DNA from: Pollenia angustigena
Lineage: Eukaryota; Arthropoda; Insecta; Diptera; Polleniidae
DNA length: 64,000 bases
Direction of reading: 5' to 3'
NCBI GenBank assembly: GCA_930367215.1
Contig: OV884056.1
Location: 247,407,127 to 247,471,126 of the forward strand
A model generated the notes under the pieces. The model did no database searches and had not been told where the DNA came from. It was given only the letters and a program-made list of their open reading frames with translations. Position numbers and translations under genes: made by a program. Shown piece by piece: positions 33,105-43,689 of the stretch (position 1 is the stretch's first letter; the number at the start of each line of letters is the position of its first letter).

Positions 33105-34620
33105 GGTTTGTTAAGTACAGCTTGCAATAACATCGATTGCATTCTAAGCATTTCCTGCATCATATTACCCATTGTGTTCGTAAAATTATTTACTGTTTGC
33201 ACTAATGTTTCCATGGTTTTTTCTAAACGACTTAAATTAGAAACCGAAGTTTCATCATTACTTGGCGAGGCACCTTGCATTGGCTGATGGTTTGATTTTA
33301 GGACGTTAGCGTAAGAGGTTCTGTTATTACTAGGCTGGGGGTCTTGAATTGCATTTGTGTTTACCTGATTTGCAACCTGCATTTGAGGGGTATTTGTTTT
33401 CGGTCCAACCGTCTGCTTGACAATATTATATACTGGGCATCCTCTATAATTGGCAGTGTGATTACCGCCACAGTTGCTACATTTTTTTACGTTGGGGTCG
33501 GTTTTAGACTTATCGCAGGAAACTGTACCGTGTAGTTCACCACATACTACGCAGACAGGGGGTAAGTAGCAGTATGCCTTGGTATGGCCAAATTCTTGGC
33601 AGTTTAAGCACTGAACAGGTCCATTTTTTTTGTGCGGCTCTTCTATAGTTATTCTTCTGTAGAGAATATATTTTAAATTGTAAATAGGATGTGTTTCGTT
33701 TTTTTTTAAGTTTTACGTCGCCGGGTTCAAACTCCACTCGAAAAAGTGGTTGGGGAATTTTTTTCTCTATTTTTAATATTTACTACATGTTTTACCTTGA
33801 AGCCTTTTTCTTCTAGGAATGTTTTAACCTCTTCTGGGTCCACACATGAGTCAATACTCTTAATCACTACCTGTAGACCTTTACTGCTTTTCAGTTGGTA
33901 GCTATAAAAGTTTTTTTTAAGCGTTTCAAAGTTGTTTACTATTTTGCGAAAATCATTCTCATTATTGACTTGTATTTTTGTCTCGTTTATACTTCCACGC
34001 TTTATAGCCGCTACGTAAAACGAATTTTCACCTATCACCGATATCAAACTCTTTATGAGCTCATTTGAATTTTGCTCCCTTAGATATATCGGGGGAGGCT
34101 TGGATGGTTTAATGACGTTTGGTGCTTCAGAGGATTCATCCTCCAGAATTGCAAAACGATTTTGAGTATTTATTTTATCAAAAGATGGTACTTTTGAGGC
34201 CGAAGCAACTGCTGCAGAGGTAGGGCTGCGTCCCCGTTTAAGCACTGTTATGTACCTGTCCATACCAACTTGTACTGTAGGCTTTTGACAACTTTTTACA
34301 GGGGGGTTTTCCATTGCATTTGTGTTTGAGTTCATGGTATCATTTCCCACTAAATTTGTTTTTGACGTCACGGCAATACTTGCTGGCCTGGCAACACTTG
34401 TCACCAAATCTTGTTGTAGTTTTTTTAATGAGTCACTATCCACCGTTTGTGTAAATACCGAGGGTGAGAGGGAACGTGTTCGAGTAATTGTCTTAGCCGT
34501 TAGGTAGTTAATATTATTTTGTTTTGTTTTATTTATTTCTGCATTATTTTCATTTGCATTAACTAAAACGTAAACGTTTCTTTCATTTTGTCTTAGTGTT
34601 GTTTCACTGTTTGTACTCAT
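33101..34620 (-). pseudogene. LINE L1b ORF1 (Gag-like, zinc knuckles), frameshifted
   Basis: ORF1 starts at 34620 with an Asn/Thr/Ser-rich region, then an RNA-recognition-like part containing SSKGLQVVIKSIDSCVDPEE and FLEEKGFKVKHVVNI. Frame changes near 33735 and 33660 break it. Three zinc knuckles follow in the proper frame: CLNCQEFGHTKAYC near 33600, CVVCGELHGTVSC, and CSNCGGNHTANYRGC near 33460. The C-terminus is Gln/Met-rich and ends VLNKP, its TGA overlapping the ORF2 ATG. The protein would coat the element RNA in a ribonucleoprotein. The knuckle order and the ATGA overlap are as expected for jockey-like elements. Confidence 0.75.
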
Positions 34621-35006
34621 GCAAAGAGTTGTTTTTGTTTTTCACCGTTTTGCTTTGCTTTAATATTTTTATTATTTATTGTATTTTACAACAACAAAAG
34701 AAAAAACCAGAATTTAAATGTTTTGTTCAGAATATGTATACACATGTATGAACATTCATACGTACATACATATATACTTTAACTGTTTTATTTTATTTAA
34801 TTTTATCGTTTTAAATTGTTCACTATTATGTTAAGTAATTTAAATAACAAAATATATTATTTTTTTTTTTTAAGCGTCCATTCGCTGCTTATATTTATGT
34901 ATTACAAAATCAAATGTGATTAATTAATAGTTCAAATCGTATGCGGGGCTAAAAATACACGTCTGTATCACAACAAAGCACAAACCGAACTGCATCGACT
35001 TCAAAT

Positions 35007-35520
35007 GCTGCAGTAATATCAGAAAAGCCAGTACTTTTTATACCACCAGAGAAGACTTTCTGGTTCAGAGAGACGCTTGCCTATAAAAACCCCGTTTTCA
35101 CCGGATTTCAGGAGAATTGCATATATGAACATTCGCAAGTTCTAAACCCATTGTAAATGCACATGTGGAAATGCCGCAAGCGTATGATGTGTTTAATGCT
35201 GTTTGTAAGTTTTTATAATTGCAAGTTTTTATATTGCAATAGTAGTTACTATTTTTCTATACTTTTTTGGTTTCAGAAATGTGCGTAATGATAGTGCAGC
35301 AGTCCAACCCAACAAACCAACTGTGGTGTGCGAAGTAAAGCAACCAAAACTGGAAGTATCTCTCTAAAAAAGCCGATATCTTTCCATAAAATGGAAAAAC
35401 GTGAAAATTGGAAACGATGCCTTCGTTGTGCCAGCTATAGCAAATATAGCCTCACAAATGTATTTTGTACTATATGCAATGTATTTTTTTGCTTGACATA
35501 ACGTAACTGTTTTGGCGAAT
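35007..35520 (+). pseudogene. piggyBac-like transposase, C-terminal Cys-rich remnant
   Basis: After the LINE target duplication the frame continues (AAVISEKPVLFIPPEKTFWF, then KNPVFTGFQENCIYEHSQV) to a TAA at about 35155. Further on, near 35390-35500, KRENWKRCLRCASYSKYSL is followed by a second CxxC and VFFC. This spacing matches the cysteine-rich zinc-binding C-terminus of piggyBac transposases, which contacts the inverted repeat. The region between has only a short acidic segment (a DVFNAV motif) and cannot hold the DDE catalytic core, so the gene is internally deleted. A piggyBac-type end with TTAA follows at 35795. Confidence 0.65.
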
Positions 35521-35779
35521 ACCACGTATAGGACTTATCTTTAATTGTTAGTTATTTAAAAATTAATTTTTAAATAAATAAAAAATTTATAAAACATTAT
35601 ATTTTTCAATTTAATTTTTTGGATAAAAAATTCTCTTTCAGCCGATAGGCAACTATATTTGCCAAGCAAAATGAGGGGCAAGGAGAGGACTAGGGGGGCC
35701 TATTTTTTTGACGTTACTATTATTGGGCCATATATTATGAAAATAAGAAAAAATAAAAAATCGCTTCGGCAGAAAAAGT

Positions 35780-35798
35780 CTGGTCCTCAAAGGGTTAA
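35780..35798. repeat. Probable piggyBac right end and TTAA target
   Basis: The sequence GGTCCTCAAAGGG ends at 35794 and is followed directly by TTAA. piggyBac elements end ...GGG-TTAA, and this lies 3' of the Cys-rich C-terminus as expected. I could not find a matching CCCTTTGAGGACC left end before 29990, where another repeat is joined. Confidence 0.5.
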
Positions 35799-36286
35799 GG
35801 GTAAATTGCAGGGACCGTTAATAAGAGTGATCCATATAAGTTTAGCTTGAAAACTCTCCATATTAGAGTCAGCGGAGACCTATACTGTCTTATACCAATA
35901 GGTTTGTCCCTTTAAGAACCTATGGTGATCTAGAATAAACGATCTTAACTCCACAGTTAAAAATCATTTTTCAACGAAAAAATATAAGTAGGTATGGATG
36001 AACTCTTAAAAAGATAGTTTTATTTCGCAGTCATAAAATTCTCGGCCTAAATTTCTTCTTTTTCTTCTTTTTAATGACAATTAGTTTAATTGCAGTGCAA
36101 GCTGATTACATAACACTGCTTTACAAATTGTAGTGATCTGACCAGCTACAAGCTTTGGGTGACGGCTTAATAAAACTCTTTTTTTAAGAGTTAAATTCGA
36201 CCTTTTATTTTTTACGTTGAAAAATAGCTGTTTTATATGGACTTTTTTGTTTTTATTCCAAAAATAACTCAGGGACTAAAAATAAT
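35799..36286. other. Gene-free stretch
   Basis: AT-rich DNA without a supported gene or a clear repeat. Confidence 0.5.
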
Positions 36287-36426
36287 CACCCTTATTGTGT
36301 TTGGCGTATTTAAGATACGCCTACGACAGTTTGGTAATAGATTAAAGAAAAAAAGTTCTCGTTCTCTTTAATCTATTACCAAACAGTCGTAGGCGTTTTT
36401 TAAATACGCCAAACACAATAAGGGTG
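36287..36426. mobile_element. 140-bp foldback element, near-perfect hairpin
   Basis: Arms of about 62 bp are inverted copies with only a few mismatches, starting CACCCTTATTGTGTTTGGCG on each side and meeting around a ~15-bp loop. The left arm also contains the inner palindrome GGCGTATTTAAGATACGCC. Such a single-hairpin unit is typical of very short MITEs. Flanks show no certain target duplication. Confidence 0.75.
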
Positions 36427-36965
36427 AATTACTTTTATTATTTTTTGTAAAGGTTACGAGAAAAATTCCTTTATTTTCAATTAAGAACCTTTAACCATTA
36501 TCGTTATATATATTTTTTTTGGTTGTGGTGCTGTTTTTATTTAAGTATTATCCCGGGCGATTGGAGTTTTCGTTTTCCAGACTGGTGATTTCTCGCAAAG
36601 TATATTTAAACTTTTGGAATTTTTAATAAAAACTTTTTAAGCAACAATAACAAAAACAAAGAAAGCTAAAAACACTCCATAATAAATAACATATAAACAA
36701 AAGAGACAACTAATTTTTTTTATAACAACAATTATAATTATATTTTGGTTTACAATTGCAAACAATAATAAATAACACCTGCTGTTTTACTCTTATTGAA
36801 AAGTGCTGCCTAGTTGTAATACAGTTTTGAAGTCATTGGTGTATATTGTTTTGGTTTGGTATTGCCATAACAAATAAATCCGTTATTTTTAAACTTGAGC
36901 TAACCCAGCGAACATTTTGTTAAACAAATCTTTACAAATCATTTACGTATCTGAAACTGATTTAA
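36427..36965. other. Presumed 5' UTR of the CR1-like LINE, no gene
   Basis: AT-rich DNA between the foldback element and the PHD-finger ORF. It is probably the 5' UTR of the CR1-like element; its start could not be fixed. Confidence 0.35.
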
Positions 36966-37838
36966 ATGGATTGCTTAGTGAAAAGTTGTTCGATTAAAGG
37001 CGATGATGAAAGGATGATCGTCTGCTGGCTGTGTCATGAATGCTGCCACTTCAAATGTAGTGGACTTTCAGGGCTAGTTGCTGAAGCTATACCTAAAAAC
37101 AAAGGTCTTCATTGGTGCTGTGAAAATTGTAGAAAGCTTGGCGTAAGTTACTATCGTTTTTTTCAAGATACTAAAAAAAAATTTCTTGAGTTACAAGATG
37201 AAGCAGCCAAATTAAATGAACGTATTTCTTCTTACGGAAAATTATTTGATGATTACAAATCTTTAGATAATTTGAAATCTCCACCCGTGCCTTCCCCAAA
37301 ACGTCGTAAGTCAGCAAGAAATAACAAAGAAAAACGTAATAATGCCCTACTACTTCTGTAACCACACATAACACAGCTCCTAACTGTGCATCCGATATTT
37401 ATAATATTGAATCTTCAAATGAAATGTAATTTGAAACGAACAGTACAAATTCACAGTTTAATGAAATTCTTCCAATGAATAATAATCCGTCACATTCCGA
37501 TACTGATGACATACTACATAATCCGCTACAGGCTGTACCTCCAAAAAAAAACTATATTCATTTCCCGTTTAACAAGTGATACTACTACTGATGCGGTGAA
37601 CTACTTTATTAAGAATAAAATTGGTAAAAATGCTGATATTTCAATTCAAAAGTTTAATTTTTCTCAACCTAGATCTATATCTTCTTTTAAAATTTCGGTT
37701 TCTGATGATAACTTCGCAACACTTCTTGATCCAAACTTCTGGCCAAAGAATACTCTGGTTCGAGAATATATATACAGGGCAAGATCACAGAATATTGGTA
37801 TTCTTCCACAACCTGAATTTTCTGCCTCAAAAAACTAA
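36966..37838 (+). pseudogene. CR1-clade LINE ORF1 with PHD-type zinc finger, broken
   Basis: The start encodes a PHD-like finger in residues 1-60 (CWLCHECCHFKCSGLSG, then HWCCENC), followed by a helical segment with FLELQDEAAKLNERI and a basic PKRRKSARNNKEKR patch. A frameshift near 37345 and an in-frame stop near 37430 interrupt a low-complexity Asn/Ser linker. A further shift in an A run near 37545 leads to an RNA-recognition-like C-terminal part: SFKISVSDDNFATLLDPNFW, then NTLVREYIYRA. This PHD plus RRM-like layout is known from ORF1 of insect CR1-clade LINEs. It would bind RNA or chromatin; the PHD role is inferred. Three lesions make it non-functional. Confidence 0.7.
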
Positions 37839-37850
37839 AATTTACTGATG

Positions 37851-39775
37851 ATAACATTTCAATAATTTACCAAAATGTTCGTGGCTTAAGAACTAAATTA
37901 GCAACTTTATATATACACACAAAAAAATTCATAGGTAAAATTACTTAAAAATATGGTATACAATTAACTAAGCACAAAGGTAGCATGGCAGTATCTTAGT
38001 TTCTTAGGTAATATAACTATTAACTTAGGTAATTACCATGTTCGAAAATGTATCCAAAATTGTTGTTAAAATTACTTAAAAACTTTGAAAAACTACCTAT
38101 GATAGCAAAGTAAATTTATGTTTTTATTTTTGGTAAATTATCTAAGTAAAATTTTGTACAAGAACTTAGATTTTAGATAAATTAAAATATGCTTTTTTTA
38201 ATTTATTTTAATTAAATTAACCACATTTTTCATTTCATTATAACATTTTATTTACCAATTTATAATTTGAACAAAGTTATACAGTTATAAAGAATGTATG
38301 TATGTATAAAATAAAATTAAGCGACATAGATATTGTATAAATAAGTTTAAAAGGAAAGAGTTTTTCTAAAAATAATTAAAATTTTACATACATATAACTA
38401 TATAGTTAGCTCAAGAACGCGTAACGTATTCAAGAATAAATTGCTAACTGATATTAGGTAATTAGTGCATCTACTGATTAGTTTGTGAATACGAGGGTTC
38501 TAATGCAAACTTATGCAGCCTTATTTCATTGTTCGATGTACAACCTGTTACATTAATATAGTATTACCCACGAATAATATTGCATGGGCGACATAGGTCA
38601 TTGCACGAAGAAACCATCAGGTGCTAAAGATATTTCCACATTCAATGGAAAGCTATAAATACATACATATATAAATTAAGATTCCTACACATTAATTTAT
38701 TTTATCAAATTCATAGAAAATTTGGATTTTTCTTTTATAAATATTTTTATAATTTATTTCATTTTACAAAATCTTACTATATTTTTACTCGCCCTCTAAG
38801 CGGGATTCGTAGTTTGGTTTTTATTTATCTTTAAAATATTTTTTTTATTTTATAATTAAATTCAAATGTTTTTCCCCAAAAAAATTTTCTAATTGACAAT
38901 AAAATAAAATAAAGCTACTTATGGATATAAAAATTTCGAAGAAGATACCTTACTCAATTAGTACTATTAACAAAAATTTTAGGCAATACTTATTGTATGT
39001 ATGTTATCTTAGGTAATTAAACTAAAATTTTTATTTTTAATATAAAAATAAATTACCTATGCGCCCCTTGGTAAAATTACCTAGATTATTTTTTTGTGTA
39101 GAAAGCTTCAACATTGATCATCATGTCCTTGTTTTTACTGAAACATGGTTAAATAATAATTTTTTAAATACGAAATTCTATGCGGCAAGTTTAATATTTA
39201 TCGCCGAGATCGGGGTAATAGGACTACTGGTGGTGGAGTCCTTATTTCGGTTTCTTGTAATTTTGCATCTGAACTTATGGAAATTGATGCCTCATCTGAT
39301 ATTGAATTTATAGCTGTTTTAATAAAACTTAATGGTAAAAGCATATTTGTCACATGTTCGTACATTCCACCATCTTCTCCGCAAAATATATACTCGGAAC
39401 ATGCCAAAGCTATCGCATCAGTTGCTCGTTCTGCATGTAGTGGCGATTCAGTTTTTGTTTTTGGCGATTTTAATTTACCGTCAATATCCTGGAAATATTT
39501 ATCAGAAGATAAATATTTTATTCAAACCAAGCAGTGTTCCAGTTAGGACGAATTCTTTAATATTTTATATGACACATGTCTCTTTCAAATTAATGGCGTT
39601 CTTAACAAGTATGGTAAAATATTAGACTTAATATTTGTAAATGATTTAGCCGATTGTTTTATTAAGCGCTCATCCCCGATTACATTGCCTGAAGACTGCT
39701 ATCATCCTACAATTGAATTAGTTTCTTCTATTCCGTCTAAAACTGCATGTAAAATTAATAAAAGTTGTCTCTTTG
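37851..39775 (+). pseudogene. CR1-clade LINE ORF2 fragment: endonuclease only, interrupted
   Basis: The endonuclease begins at 37851 (ISIIYQNVRGLRTKLATL) and is split at about 37914 by a 1.19-kb inverted-repeat insert. It resumes at 39101 with HHVLVFTETWLNN. After a frameshift near 39180 it shows GVLISVSCNF, VTCSYIPPSSPQ and VFGDFNLPSISW. An in-frame TAG at about 39546 is followed by LDLIFVND and a final SS.I region. The sequence ends near 39775 without any reverse transcriptase, so the copy is truncated at its 3' side. LINE copies are normally truncated at the 5' side, so a later deletion or rearrangement is implied. The next sequence is unrelated. Confidence 0.7.
37914..39100. mobile_element. 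1.19-kb non-autonomous DNA element with ACACAAAAAAAT ends
   Basis: The left end reads ACACAAAAAAATTCATAGG and the right end, inverted, ACACAAAAAAATAATCTAGG, both followed by GTAAnnTTAC. TA on each side may be the target duplication. Inside there is no protein. Short TTAGGTAATTA-type motifs recur in both orientations (near 38010, 38130, 38455, 39005 and 39080). Insertion interrupts a CR1 endonuclease frame, which confirms it as an insert. The ends suggest a Tc1/mariner-related MITE, without certainty. Confidence 0.65.
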
Positions 39776-40808
39776 TGTAACAATTTACCCAAAATTAATA
39801 ATTTGTATAAAACAAACCAAAAATTACCGTGCTGTAAGTGTTTATCAAAAAATAAGCACTTTGATAATTTAGAGGAAAAAAATCGTGAAAATGCAGATTT
39901 ATTGGTAAGTATGGTAGGCCTGATCACAACGCTTCCTGCTAGTTTTTATTTTTTACAAACACAAAGTATGTATGTACACGTGTTCAGTTCTTTCAAAGTT
40001 TTTTATTTCAATCAACATACTATGTACACATATTTTAGAGGGAGGCATAAATATTCGGGTTCGCATTTACGAACTATGCACGTATTTTTGATAGTTGAAT
40101 TCGCACTCACATTCGCTAAAAAGTATGCGAATAAAAATATTAAGTCCATAAAAAAAGACAAGAGATGAAAAATGAAAAGTCAAGCACACAGTTTGACTTA
40201 GTTTGGCCTCTAGATTGAAAGATATACACAGTGTTATTTTTTAAATTGAATTTGTATATGGGTGTTTAAAGCATGAACATATGGGGCATTTCATGTCAAG
40301 TGACCCAATTTTTAAATCGATGCCTTCCGATTTGAAATTTGCACCAAGGTTAGTCCTTAGTTAGATAGTAGTTTAGACAAAAATTTTCAAAAAGTTCGGT
40401 CAAAAAGTTTTTGAGTTAGAGGAGGTCAAAGTTTGACATTTTGGCGACACAGGCGTTCTTTCTCATCCATGTAACTTTTTACCTATTGGTGTAAGCGAAA
40501 TTTGTCCCAAGAAGCTTTGGTAGCTATTTGATCAATCTTTTGAAAAAATGTTTTTTTGTTTTTTTTTTTAATTTCTTAAACTTTTTTGCATCCGGAAAGT
40601 TTTTTTTTTTTTGCTCAAAAGAAAGCTTATGTCTTTTCCTTTAAGGTAGTTTTGGTCGCTTTTTGGGATACGAGTGGCTTATGTATGGTTGCGATCGAAA
40701 CATGTCATGGTAACCTGCCGGCCAGCGTTCGAGCCCCAGCCACGTTCAATAATGAAAGATTATCAATAACAATTTTAAATTAATTTTTATGAACAATTTT
40801 TGATTTGT
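39776..40808. other. Gene-free stretch with dispersed-repeat fragments
   Basis: No supported gene. A short Lys/Asn-rich open frame ends in TTATTGGTAAGTATGG, which looks like a splice donor, but there is no other gene evidence. The 20 bases at 39910-39929 repeat inverted at 7446. From about 40280 a GGGGCATTTCATGTCAAGTG block looks like part of a dispersed repeat. GCGTTCGAGCCCC near 40727 is similar to a Pol III B box but has no matching A box. Confidence 0.4.
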
Positions 40809-42046
40809 ATACCCTTCACCACAGGTGGAAAAGGGTATATATAAGTTTGTCATTCCGTTTGTAATTTCTACAATATTGATCTTAGACCCTATAAAGTATA
40901 TATATTCTGGGTCCTTATGACGAGAGAAGTTGATTTAACGATATCTGTCCGTCTGTCCGTCCGTCCGTCTGTCCGTCTTACGCTTGATATGTGTTTTCCG
41001 GAAAAACCAGACATGATAGCGGCTAGGTTGTTTTACATTTATGTCACATATAGTCCACCATTTCGTGCTATTGAAATTCAGCAAGATCGGTCCACAAATG
41101 GCTGAGATATGATCAAAAAACCACGACTGCCTCTAATTTTTTCCAAAAATCCCTTGTTGTTGTTGTATTTTTATTGCTTTTTTCTGTATATCTGGAGAAC
41201 GGTAAGAGCCAAAGTTTCCAAATTAGGTACACACATTTAGGTTGTCAATACACACCACCCTACAAAATGTGGGCGGGATTGGAGAAGTGGGCGTGGTACC
41301 TCCCGTACAAAAAAAATTAAAAATTGTATAAAAACCTAAATTTTAGGGCTGCCATATGTCCTATGGATATGACTTATATACCAAAATACCATTTACTTGA
41401 CTTATAAAGCTTGCACTCGGGGAGATCTATGGTTCCCGAAAGTGGGTATTTAAAAAAAAATTTAATTTTAGTCATAACTTTTTTGTATCTGAACCGATTT
41501 TTCCGAGTTTTTTATAAAATATATTCTACAAAAAATTTCCGATATTTTGATATATAAGTCATATCCATAGGACATATGGCAGCCCTTAAATTTAAATTTT
41601 TAATTTTTTTTGTATGGGAGGTACCACGCCCACTTCTCCAATCCCGGCCAATTAGGTATACACCTAAATGTGTGTACCTAATTTCGGAAACTTTGGCTTT
41701 TAACGTTCCCCAGATATACAGCAAAAAGTAATAAAAATACAACCACAAGGGATTTTTGGAAAAAATTAGAGGTAGTCGTGGTTTTTTCGTCATATCTCAG
41801 CCATTTGTGGACCGATCTTGCTGAATTTCAATAGCACAAAATGGTGGACTATATGTGACATAAATGTAAAACAACCTAGCCGCTATCATGTCTGGAGTCT
41901 CCGGAAAACACATATCAAACGTAAGATGGACAGACGGACGGACATCGTTAAATCAAGTTCTCTCCTCATAAGGACCCAGAATATATATACTTTATAGGGT
42001 CTTAGATCACTATTGTAGAAATTACAAACGGAATGACAAACTTATA

Positions 42047-43656
42047 CAGTGCTGATCAAAAAAATAGACCTTTTTATTTTTTTTAATTTTTTCGAAATTG
42101 CTAAAGGAATTAATTTTTTTTCTAGTTTAGTTTTAATACACAATCTAAATACTAAAGTTGAAGCAAAATTTTATTCTTTTTAATATCTTTATTAACATAA
42201 AAAAATAAATAATTCACTTTTTTGCTGCTCAAAATAATAGACTTATTTTAATTAACGTAAGAGGTCTTACGTTTTTTTTATTAGAGTAAAGTACTAAATT
42301 AAAAGTATGTAATATAATATTTAAGACTTATTATTTTTTGCTATTTTAGTAACCAGAGTGACCACCATTGTTATCTAGCACAGCTCGAACCCGCTTGGGC
42401 ATTGACTCAATTAATTTTCGACATTTTTCAATTGGAATGCCTTCCCAACTGCTTTTCAAACTTTCCCAAAGTTGCGATTTATTCGTAAAAACTTTTCCCT
42501 CTATGCTTCTCTTTAGTTCCGTCCACAAGTTCTCAATCGGGTTGAGATTTCGAGACTGAGAGGGTCATTCCAAAGAGGATACTTCGTGTTCACTCAGCCA
42601 AGATTTAACCAATTTTGACGAGCGTTTAGGATCATTGTCCTGTTGGAAGTACCAATTTGGTGGCATATGGTTGTCTGCATATGGTAGCATCACATCCTTT
42701 AAAATATCGCAGTAGATTTCTTTATTCATGATTTCAGTGATCTGGTGTAAAGGTCCTATACCATGAAAATGCGCCCCACACCATAATATTGCCTCCACCA
42801 TGTTTGACCGTTTTTTTTTTGTATACCGGTCATCCAGCTCTTTACCTTTTGGCCTTCTGACGTTACGGCGACTATCTGAGCCAAATAAATTTATTTTAGT
42901 TTCATCGCTCCACAAAATTTTCTTGAAATCATCAAGAGACCGATTTTGGTATTTTTTAGCAAATTGAATACGAGCTTTTTTGTTCTTGGCACTTAATAGA
43001 GGAACCTTTCGGGCGACTCTTCCAGGCAAATTATTTCTTCGGCGCACTGACGAAGCACTTATTTCGTTATTAATTTCAGCAGAAATTTTTTTTGATGATA
43101 TAAATGGATTTTTTTTGCCAAGAGTACTATACGGAAATCAGTAGTTGACGACGTTTTTCGTGGTCTACCACGTGTTTCTTTGGTTTTTTCCACTTTAAAG
43201 CATTTCTGATACAGTGTTCGGATCTTGCAAGTGCTCTAGCAGTGAAATCTATACTTTTCCCTTCACTTCTTAGATTTTTTGCAACGCGGCGTTCCTCAAT
43301 AGTGCAATGTTTTTTTCGACCCATCTTAAGCAAATATTTTAAATAAATTTAAATGTGTTTTGTTAAATATTTGCTATCTTGCACAGAACAAGAAAAAAGT
43401 TATAAAAAATTCCTTGATACAAGAAAGTTGTTCCAAAAAGGTCTATTATATTGAACAGTTACAATTGCACTAAATTATGTTTTTACCACCTATACTTAAA
43501 GCTCAAAAATAAATTCCACAAAAATGCAACAATTATTAGAGAAGACATATACAAATCTAACGGTAATATTTGATATCAAGAGAAAAAATGTAAATAACAA
43601 CAATTTAAGGACAAACTTTTTCTCTTAGTAACCGCCTATTATATTGATCAGCACTG
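42047..43656 (-). mobile_element. Tc1-like DNA transposon, 1.61 kb, TA target
   Basis: Both ends start CAGTGCTGATCAA (inverted), flanked by TA at 42045-42046 and 43657-43658. Inside each end a further block with AATAATAGACT or TCTATTATATTG gives an inverted-repeat/direct-repeat arrangement. The target is the ATA of a Helentron-like repeat. The transposase on the minus strand carries one nonsense codon and one frameshift, so the copy is dead. Intact TA flanks and closely matching ends mean the outer limits are secure. Confidence 0.88.
42346..43324 (-). pseudogene. Tc1-family transposase, one frameshift and one nonsense codon
   Basis: The protein starts MGRKKHCTIEERRVAKNL with a paired-type helix-turn-helix (DNA binding to the inverted repeats). 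A frameshift in the A run between 43075 and 43127 separates it from a second HTH part and the catalytic domain. The DDE residues are visible: Asp in ILWSDETKINLFG, Asp in WYFQQDNDPKRSSK, and, after an in-frame TGA at about 42565, Glu in NLNPIENLWTEL. The spacing between the last two fits DD34E. The TGA stands where Tc1 proteins usually have Trp. The protein ends at 42346. It would cut and paste the element at TA sites. The two lesions explain inactivity. Confidence 0.88.
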
Positions 43657-43689
43657 TATATACCCTTTTCCACCTGAGGTGAAGGGTAT

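Larger units (their letters stand above)
30269..34990 (-). mobile_element. Jockey-clade LINE (L1b), about 4.7 kb, with 16-bp target duplication
   Basis: The element lies on the minus strand with ORF1, ORF2, a short 3' UTR and an A-rich tail that appears as a T run at 30268-30283. TGCATCGACTTCAAAT occurs at 30253-30268 and at 34991-35006, flanking the insert exactly, and the piggyBac-like frame reads through when the insert is ignored. The length suggests a nearly full-length copy with a ~370-bp 5' UTR. Both ORFs carry frameshifts, so the copy is dead, but the perfect 16-bp duplication implies moderate age. It is a different family from L1a: the ORF2 sequences match only at conserved motifs. 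Confidence 0.9.
40809..43689. mobile_element. Helentron-like long palindrome, split by a Tc1 element
   Basis: A left arm (40809-41390) and a right arm (41541-42046 plus 43657-43689) are inverted copies with scattered mismatches and small gaps. Both start ATACCCTTCACC and run through TCATTCCGTTTGTAATTTC, the CCTATAAAGTATATATATTC block, the GTCCGTCTG run, and CACAAATGGCTGAGATATGA. The ~150-bp centre (GGGGAGATCTATGGTTCCCG) belongs to the same family. So two 5' ends of the Helentron-like repeat face outward, and neither 3' hairpin end is present. A Tc1 element inserted in TA at 42045 near the right tip. No protein belongs to the palindrome itself. Confidence 0.75.

Noticed and set aside
39776..39930. 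Host exon ending in a GTAAGT splice donor
   Set aside because: There is no recognisable protein, no acceptor partner, and the donor-like bases adjoin the 20-bp sequence repeated at 7446.
40700..40745. tRNA or SINE suggested by GCGTTCGAGCCCC
   Set aside because: The B box is imperfect and there is no A box or T-run terminator at the right spacing.
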